64,000 nt of DNA from RYN-230 sp963717125 (GTDB lineage: Bacteria; Actinomycetota; Actinomycetes; Streptosporangiales; Streptosporangiaceae): assembly GCA_963717125.1 (NCBI GenBank), contig CAVQVG010000020.1, positions 586,324-650,323 of the forward strand. Reading direction: 5' to 3'. The position numbers and the translations under genes were made by a program. The notes beneath the pieces are model-generated. The model made no database searches and was not told where the DNA came from. It worked only from the letters and a program-made list of their open reading frames with translations. Each line of letters begins with the position of its first letter. Positions within the stretch are counted from its first letter, which is position 1. This document shows, piece after piece, positions 59,129 through 64,000 of the stretch.

Positions 59129-60951
59129 CCACCACCGACGCGTGGCGCGGGATAGCCGCCGAAGAAGCGGAGCAGATGACGGCCGGGCTGGCCGCACTGC
59201 TCCGGGTGCGCGCCCGGCGGCTGCTGGTCAGCCTGCTCCGGCCGCAGCGCGCCCGGGTGATCGGCACGCTGCTGCTCATCGTGGCCGCGAACCTGGCCGC
59301 GCTGGCCGGCCCGTGGCTGGTCGGCGTGGCCATCGACCGCGGCATCCCGCCGCTGCTGCACGGCGGCCAGGTGGGTCCGCTGGCTCTGTCGGTGGCCGGG
59401 TTCATCGCCTCCGTGCTGCTCCAGGCGGTCACCACCCGGGCGTTCATCTTCGAGATGGGTCGGATCGGCGAGACCGTCGTCATCGAGCTGCGGCAGCTGC
59501 TGTTCAGCCACTTCCAGCGACTGCCGGTGGCCTTTCACGAGCACTACACCTCGGGCCGGGTCATCTCCCGGCAGGTCTCCGACATCGACTCGATCTCGGA
59601 CCTGTTCAACGACGGCCTGGACGCCCTGGTGTCCGCCGTCTTCTCCTTGGTGCTGGTCGGGGTGGGCATGCTGCTGCTGGACTGGCCGCTGGCCCTGGTC
59701 GTGCTGGCCGGGTTCGGCCCGCTGGCCGGGCTGACCATCTGGTTCCGGCGCGAGTCGGCGGTCGCCTACCGCCGCACCAGGGAAACGATCGCGCAGGTCA
59801 TCGTGCATTTCGTGGAAACCTTCGGTGGCATCCGCGCGGTGCAGGCGTTCCGCCGGGAGGACCGCAACGAGGAGATCTTCGCCGGGCTGAACGCGCAGTT
59901 CGCCAAGGCCAGCAAGCGCTCCTCGCGGCTGCTGGCGGTGTACTCGCCGGGCATCACGCTGGTCGGCAACGTGGCCACCGGGGTGGTGCTGTGCTACGGC
60001 GGGCTGCGCGTGCTGGACGGCGACATCAAGGTCGGCGTGCTGGCCACGTTCCTGCTTTACCTGGGCCGGTTCTTCGACCCACTGCAGGACCTGTCGCAGT
60101 TCTACAACTCGTTCCAGTCCGCGGCGGCGGCGCTGGAGAAGATCTCCGGCGTGCTGGACGAGCCGCCCGCGGTCCCCGAGCCGGCCGTTCCGGTGCGGCT
60201 GCCCGCCCGCCACGGCGCGGGCCGCGGCGTGCGGTTCGCCGGGGTGCGCTTCGGCTACCGGGACTCGCTCGTGCTGCCCGGCCTGGACCTGGACATCCCG
60301 GCCGGGCAGACGGTCGCGCTGGTCGGCGCGACCGGCGCGGGCAAGACCACCATCGCGCGGCTGCTGGCCCGGTTCTACGATCCTGGGGCCGGGCAGGTGC
60401 TGCTCGACGGGGTGGACCTGCGGGACGTCGCCGACCGGGAGCTGCGCCGCGAGATCGTCCTGGTCACCCAGGAGAACTTCGTGTTCAGCGGGTCGGTGGC
60501 GGACAACATCGCGCTGGGCCGGCCGGGCGCCAGCCGGGCCGAGGTCGAGGCGGCGGCCCAGGCGATCGGGGCGGGCCGGTTCATCGCCGGGCTGCCCGGC
60601 GGGTTCGACGCAGACGTGGGGAAGCGCGGCGGCCGGCTGTCCGCCGGGCAGCGGCAGCTGATCTCGTTCGCTCGCGCCTTCCTCGCCTCCCCCGCCGTCC
60701 TGATTCTCGACGAGGCCACCTCGCTGCTGGACATCCCCAGCGAGCGGACCGTGCAGGCGGCGCTGCGCACCATCCTGGCCGGCCGGACCGCCATGATCAT
60801 CGCGCACCGGCTGTCCACGGTGGAGATCGCGGACCGGGTGCTGGTGCTGAGCGCGGGCCAGATCGTCGAGGACGGTCCGCCCGGCCTGCTCATGACCGGC
60901 GATGGCGCGTACTCCGCGCTGCACGCCGACTGGCGGCAGAGCCTGGCCTGA
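59125..60951 (+). CDS. ABC exporter half-transporter 2 (fused permease-ATPase)
   Basis: A 608-residue partner. Walker A GATGAGKTTIARLL, Q-loop LVTQENFVFSGSV, signature RLSAGQRQLISFARAF, Walker B VLILDEATSLLD with the catalytic Glu, and H-loop IIAHRLS. It keeps the hydrolytic residues that half 1 lacks, so the two should form a heterodimer like TM287/288. GGAGG precedes the GTG. Substrate unknown; lipid or drug export is typical. Confidence 0.88.
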   Translation: MTTTDAWRGIAAEEAEQMTAGLAALLRVRARRLLVSLLRPQRARVIGTLLLIVAANLAALAGPWLVGVAIDRGIPPLLHGGQVGPLALSVAGFIASVLLQAVTTRAFIFEMGRIGETVVIELRQLLFSHFQRLPVAFHEHYTSGRVISRQVSDIDSISDLFNDGLDALVSAVFSLVLVGVGMLLLDWPLALVVLAGFGPLAGLTIWFRRESAVAYRRTRETIAQVIVHFVETFGGIRAVQAFRREDRNEEIFAGLNAQFAKASKRSSRLLAVYSPGITLVGNVATGVVLCYGGLRVLDGDIKVGVLATFLLYLGRFFDPLQDLSQFYNSFQSAAAALEKISGVLDEPPAVPEPAVPVRLPARHGAGRGVRFAGVRFGYRDSLVLPGLDLDIPAGQTVALVGATGAGKTTIARLLARFYDPGAGQVLLDGVDLRDVADRELRREIVLVTQENFVFSGSVADNIALGRPGASRAEVEAAAQAIGAGRFIAGLPGGFDADVGKRGGRLSAGQRQLISFARAFLASPAVLILDEATSLLDIPSERTVQAALRTILAGRTAMIIAHRLSTVEIADRVLVLSAGQIVEDGPPGLLMTGDGAYSALHADWRQSLA

Positions 60952-61101
60952 AACGTGCTGGCCCAGGTCACCCGAATGATGCACCCGCTCCCCAGGGCGG
61001 AGCAGGCCGGAGGCCGCCGCGGGCGATCCGCTAGGCTCTTCTGCCGGTGGGCCGGCCCGGTGCGGCGGGCACAGCAAGCGGCGTGAGGCAGGAGCAAAAG
61101 C

Positions 61102-61494
61102 GTGATCGCGAGACGCAAGCCGGTCAGCCCCGAGGCTGAGCAGATGCTGGCCGCCGACGAGGCGCTCGCCGCCCGGTTCGACGAGCTGCTCGAGCAGGCC
61201 CGGGACGCGGAGCAGAAGCTGCGTGACGGGCAGGCGGCCAGCGTCCCGCTGGCGGAGCAGTACCGGTTGGCCAAGGCCCTGGATGCGGCGCTGACCGACG
61301 CGATGCGGGCCGCCTACGCGGCCGAGCGGGTGACCATCGGGCCGCGCGGCTACGAGGACCGCATCTACCGGCGCAAGGCCAAGGCCACCTCGCCGGTACG
61401 GGCCTGGTCGATGGAGGCCGAGCGGCTGCTCACGCTGCGGGAAAGCCACCGGCTGACCGGTATCCCGCGGCTGCCGCACACCCCCGCCGCCTGA
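61102..61494 (+). CDS. Small helical hypothetical protein
   Basis: A 130-residue soluble protein, mostly helical (SPEAEQMLAADEALAARFDE, LLEQARDAEQKLRDG), with a basic middle (GYEDRIYRRKAKATSPVRAW). No domain recognised. GGAG lies 9-12 bases before the GTG; TAGGCT at about 61031-61036 may be its promoter with a ~60-base leader. It stands 150 bases after the ABC pair. Confidence 0.6.
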   Translation: MIARRKPVSPEAEQMLAADEALAARFDELLEQARDAEQKLRDGQAASVPLAEQYRLAKALDAALTDAMRAAYAAERVTIGPRGYEDRIYRRKAKATSPVRAWSMEAERLLTLRESHRLTGIPRLPHTPAA

Positions 61495-61565
61495 AAGTTC
61501 ACTCCCCCGGCCGGCGTGTCGTTTCGGTCTAGTCCCGCCTGGTTATTGGCTACTAGTAACAAAGA

Positions 61566-61585
61566 GTGACTCGATAAATCGTCAC
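61566..61585. promoter_or_regulatory. Imperfect palindrome upstream of the DUF5999 gene
   Basis: GTGAC-TC-GAT-AA-ATC-GTCAC (61566-61585) is a dyad with a two-base bulge, in an AT-richer island (61540-61600) of the 176-base gap, 85 bases before the ATG. Possible operator. Confidence 0.4.
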
Positions 61586-61670
61586 AACGGACTATGTTGC
61601 GCGCTGTGCGCAGCGGACACACTAACATGTGATCAGCACCACAACCAGATACTGACCAGGAGGCACGCGA

Positions 61671-61931
61671 ATGTGCCCGCACACGCCACCGTGTCCAGAC
61701 GCGCGAGCGCTGGACCGTGAGGCAGCCAGGACCGTAGTCAGCCGCCCCGAGCAGGGCTGGAGCCTGCTCTGCAACGGCATCGTCGTGTTCGAGGACACGG
61801 GCGAACTCCTTCCTGGCGGGGACACCATTGGTCCCCATCGGCCCACAGATGTGAGCGCGAACACCCATATCGTCCCGGCGGCCGGAACCCCCGCCAGCGC
61901 GGTCCCGGCGCCCGCCGAGCCCGCCGCCTAG
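61671..61931 (+). CDS. DUF5999 family protein
   Basis: An 86-residue protein opening MCPHTPPCPDARALDREAAR and continuing VVSRPEQGWSLLCNGIVVFE and DTGELLP, the recognised DUF5999 pattern with two N-terminal cysteines and a third Cys. The family is confined to actinomycetes and its function is unknown; the Cys/His start suggests metal or redox chemistry. The C-terminal Ala/Pro tail is disordered. GGAGG precedes the ATG by eight bases. Confidence 0.78.
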   Translation: MCPHTPPCPDARALDREAARTVVSRPEQGWSLLCNGIVVFEDTGELLPGGDTIGPHRPTDVSANTHIVPAAGTPASAVPAPAEPAA

Positions 61932-62069
61932 CACCGCCGGACGGCACCCGCCCCATCCGGTGCCGCGCGCCCCCGAACAAGCGGCGCACCCCAGCCATCC
62001 CCCCGCAAGCTGGCCCATCCCGGGCGGTGTTATGACCGTGCCCGCGGTGGCCTTTCCCCGGCCGGGCAG

Positions 62070-62513
62070 GTGATTGGCACGCTGGTCAGCGAGGGCATCG
62101 TGGATTACCGCGCGCAGCACAGGCTGCTGCCTGCCGCCGACGACCGCATCCTGGACGTGGGCCCGTCCTACGTAGTCGTGTCCGCGATCACGGTGGCGCT
62201 GCTGTACGGGTCCCGCTGGGCCCGGGCGGCGGCCGCGGCCGATCTGGCCATCCTCGTGTTCATCGGCCGTATCTTCAGCGGCCTGAGCACGCTGCAGGTA
62301 GCCGCGGTCGGGCACACCACGGCCATCGTGGTGGCCGCGGTGCTGGGCAGCCTGCTCGGGTGGCAGCAGCGGCGGCACCCGCCGGGGAGGGCCGGCGGCC
62401 CGCGGCCGTCCGGTCAGCCCAGCAGCTCGCGGAGCCAGGACCCGGCCGCCCGGCCAACCGCGGCCGGGTTCCTGGACAGCGCGTGGGTCTCCCCGCCGAG
62501 CACCACCAGCTGA
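62070..62513 (+). CDS. Small membrane protein, unknown
   Basis: A 147-residue frame with about three hydrophobic segments (YVVVSAITVALLYG, AAAADLAILVFIGRIFSGL, TTAIVVAAVLGSLLG) in residues ~32-105. The rest (Arg/Pro/Ser-rich, ~45 residues) overlaps the convergent hydrolase gene by 100 bases and may not be translated in a real shorter version. GTG start at 62070 with weak ribosome site. No family recognised. Confidence 0.45.
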   Translation: MIGTLVSEGIVDYRAQHRLLPAADDRILDVGPSYVVVSAITVALLYGSRWARAAAAADLAILVFIGRIFSGLSTLQVAAVGHTTAIVVAAVLGSLLGWQQRRHPPGRAGGPRPSGQPSSSRSQDPAARPTAAGFLDSAWVSPPSTTS

Positions 62514-63016
62514 GTCGCGTCCGCTGGGTCCGGGATGCCGAACGGGTCCCGGCTGCCGTTGATCACCAGGACGTCGGTACCGGTCCCGGCCAGTTCAGCG
62601 GCCCGGGAGCGCTCCGGGTGCCCGGGCGGGTGCAGCGGGAAGGCCAGCGCGATCACGGCGCGGGCGCCGACCGTGCGGGCGGTCCGGCAGGCCACCCGGG
62701 CCCCGTTGCTCCGCCCACCCTGAATCAGCGGGCGGTCCCGGCCCGCCTCATCGCGCAGCGCGGCGATCACCTCGGCCCAGGCCGCGTCCTGCCGCTCCGC
62801 GGAGCCGGGGGCCCGCCGCCCTTTGACCCGGTACGGCTGGGTGACCAGCGCGACCGCACCGCCCAGCCCGAGCCCCGCGTCGCGCACCGCGAGTACGTCG
62901 GGAGTGGCCACCCGGCCCCCGGAGCCGTGCGTCAGCACGAGCAGGAACGGCGCGCGGCGGCGGTCCGGCCCAGCCAGTTCGGCCCGCGCCGGGCCCTCGC
63001 TGGTGATGATCTCCAC
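62414..63016 (-). CDS. Alpha/beta hydrolase, Tex30/KANSL3-like
   Basis: A 200-residue compact hydrolase: LLVLTHGSGGRVATPDV (strand 3-oxyanion), the nucleophile elbow LIQGGRSNGARVACRTA (Ser), FPLHPPGHPE, DVLVINGSRDPFG (Asp) and LGGETHALSR (His). The triad and the LHPPGxP loop match the KANL3/Tex30 group of unknown substrate. The start is just inside GGAG-like sequence; uvrA lies 81 bases downstream on the same strand. Confidence 0.8.
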   Translation of the reverse strand: MEIITSEGPARAELAGPDRRRAPFLLVLTHGSGGRVATPDVLAVRDAGLGLGGAVALVTQPYRVKGRRAPGSAERQDAAWAEVIAALRDEAGRDRPLIQGGRSNGARVACRTARTVGARAVIALAFPLHPPGHPERSRAAELAGTGTDVLVINGSRDPFGIPDPADATQLVVLGGETHALSRNPAAVGRAAGSWLRELLG

Positions 63017-63097
63017 TCGGCGAAGCGTAGCCGCTGACCTGGCCGCTTCCGGCCGAGGCCCCGGACGGCGGCCTGCTAGTTCAGTGCCAGCCGGAGG

Positions 63098-64000
63098 CTA
63101 GACGTCCAGCAGCTTCTTGAGGAACTGGCCGGTGTAGCTGTCGTCTACCTGGGCCACCTGTTCCGGGGTGCCGGTGGCGATGACCTCGCCGCCGCGCGAT
63201 CCGCCGTCTGGGCCGAGGTCGATGACCCAGTCGGCGGTCTTGATCACGTCGAGGTTGTGCTCGATCACGATCACCGTGTTGCCGCCGTCCACCAGCCGGC
63301 CCAGCATGCCGAGCAGCTTGCGGATGTCCTCGAAGTGCAGCCCGGTGGTCGGCTCGTCCAGCACGTAGATGGTCCGCCCGGTGGACCGGCGCTGCAGTTC
63401 GGAGGCCAGCTTGACGCGCTGCGCCTCGCCGCCGGACAGCGTCGGCGCGGGCTGGCCCAGCCGGACGTAGCCCAGGCCCACGTCGGTCAGCGTCTTGAGG
63501 TGGCGGTGGATGGCCGGGATGGCCTCGAAGAACCCGGCCGCCTCCTCGATCGGCATGTCCAGCACCTCGGCGATGGTCTTGCCCTTGTAGTGCACGCCGA
63601 GGGTGTCGGTGTTGTACCGGGCGCCGTGGCACACCTCGCAGGGCACGTACACGTCGGGCAGGAACTGCATCTCGATCTTGATGGTGCCGTCCCCGGCGCA
63701 CGCCTCACACCGGCCGCCCTTGACGTTGAACGAGAACCGGCCGGGCTGGTAGCCGCGGACCTTCGCCTCGGTGGTCGCCGCGAACAGCTTCCGGACGTGG
63801 TCGAACACGCCGGTGTAGGTGGCCGGGTTGGACCGCGGGGTCCGCCCGATCGGCCCCTGGTCCACGTGCACCACCTTGTCGAGCTGGTTCATCCCGCTGA
63901 CCCGGACGTGCCGGCCGGGCACCGTCCGCGCGCCGTGCAGCTCCCGGGCCAGCGCCTTGTACAAGATGTCGTTGACCAGCGTCGACTTCCCCGACCCGGA
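63098..64000 (-). CDS. uvrA: Excinuclease ABC subunit A, C-terminal part
   Basis: The last ~300 residues of UvrA, the damage-sensing ATPase of nucleotide excision repair. The window edge cuts inside the second Walker A region (SGSGKSTLVNDILYK reads in from the edge). Seen: the C-terminal zinc finger CEACAGDGTIKIEMQFLPDV with CEVCHGARYN, signature TLSGGEAQRVKLASEL, Walker B IYVLDEPTTGLH and H-loop VIEHNLDVI. The C-terminus is the usual one (YTGQFLKKLL). The N-terminal two-thirds lie outside the window. Confidence 0.95.
   Translation of the reverse strand, partial: SGSGKSTLVNDILYKALARELHGARTVPGRHVRVSGMNQLDKVVHVDQGPIGRTPRSNPATYTGVFDHVRKLFAATTEAKVRGYQPGRFSFNVKGGRCEACAGDGTIKIEMQFLPDVYVPCEVCHGARYNTDTLGVHYKGKTIAEVLDMPIEEAAGFFEAIPAIHRHLKTLTDVGLGYVRLGQPAPTLSGGEAQRVKLASELQRRSTGRTIYVLDEPTTGLHFEDIRKLLGMLGRLVDGGNTVIVIEHNLDVIKTADWVIDLGPDGGSRGGEVIATGTPEQVAQVDDSYTGQFLKKLLDV

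Noticed and set aside
57409..60951. A single 1180-residue protein spanning both ABC halves
   Set aside because: The first part is the wrong frame of half 1; the real second gene starts at 59125 with its own ribosome site.

Overview
The window is about 70 percent GC and coding-dense, with many GTG starts and 4-base start/stop overlaps. The content points to an actinomycete: two mycothiol-type maleylpyruvate isomerase-fold proteins, a glucosyl-3-phosphoglycerate synthase, an SthA transhydrogenase, a DUF5999 protein, an HrdB/SigA-type sigma factor, ECF sigma factors and a menaquinone pathway. Streptosporangiales or a related lineage is my inference; there is no rRNA or other marker to settle it. 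I saw no tRNA, rRNA, CRISPR array, transposase or prophage.

Layout. (1) 1-9.6 kb: end of a PadR-DUF1707 regulator, a DHA2 exporter with a leaderless promoter, then an operon with a HAAT-type ABC transporter (livJHMGF), a small TS-N/UBA-like protein, an SfnG-type flavin monooxygenase and an OsmC protein. This looks like an organic (possibly organosulfur) compound uptake and oxidation module, but livH, livG and livF each carry a frameshift. (2) 9.0-12.2 kb: RibD-type reductase, MFS exporter and a divergent SnoaL-tailed sigma factor. (3) 12.2-19.1 kb: galactoside locus with LacI regulator, sugar ABC transporter, a small secreted CBM-like protein and a divergent, frameshifted GH36 alpha-galactosidase. 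(4) 19.1-27.6 kb: cupin-hydrolase fusion with divergent TetR and a striking operator region, GpgS, VOC, FmdB, MPI-like, SIP-type flavoprotein, SthA and a conserved unknown. (5) 27.6-36.1 kb: CHAD-ParA pair behind a PHO-box-like repeat, unknowns, an Rv2578c-type radical SAM protein, a decapitated methyltransferase, a DesK-type two-component system whose kinase carries a tandem repeat in its ATP lid, then rhodanese and cysteine dioxygenase. (6) 36.4-50.4 kb: MMPL transporter and the menaquinone genes menF, menD, menC and menE, with a five-gene-function oligopeptide ABC operon lying between menF and menD. (7) 50.6-64 kb: principal-type sigma factor, SigE-type sigma/membrane protein pair, NmrA-like reductase, GNAT, class V aminotransferase, MPI-like protein, heterodimeric ABC exporter, small unknowns, alpha/beta hydrolase, and the C-terminal part of UvrA running off the right edge.

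Cross-cutting themes. Many genes start 6-8 bases after a -10-like hexamer, consistent with leaderless mRNAs. GC-rich repeat units appear inside coding sequence without breaking the frame, in the histidine kinase, in menF and at the 3' end of the NmrA-like gene. At least four genes have frame breaks; two of the breaks lie in the same decamer, so assembly error must be excluded before calling them pseudogenes.
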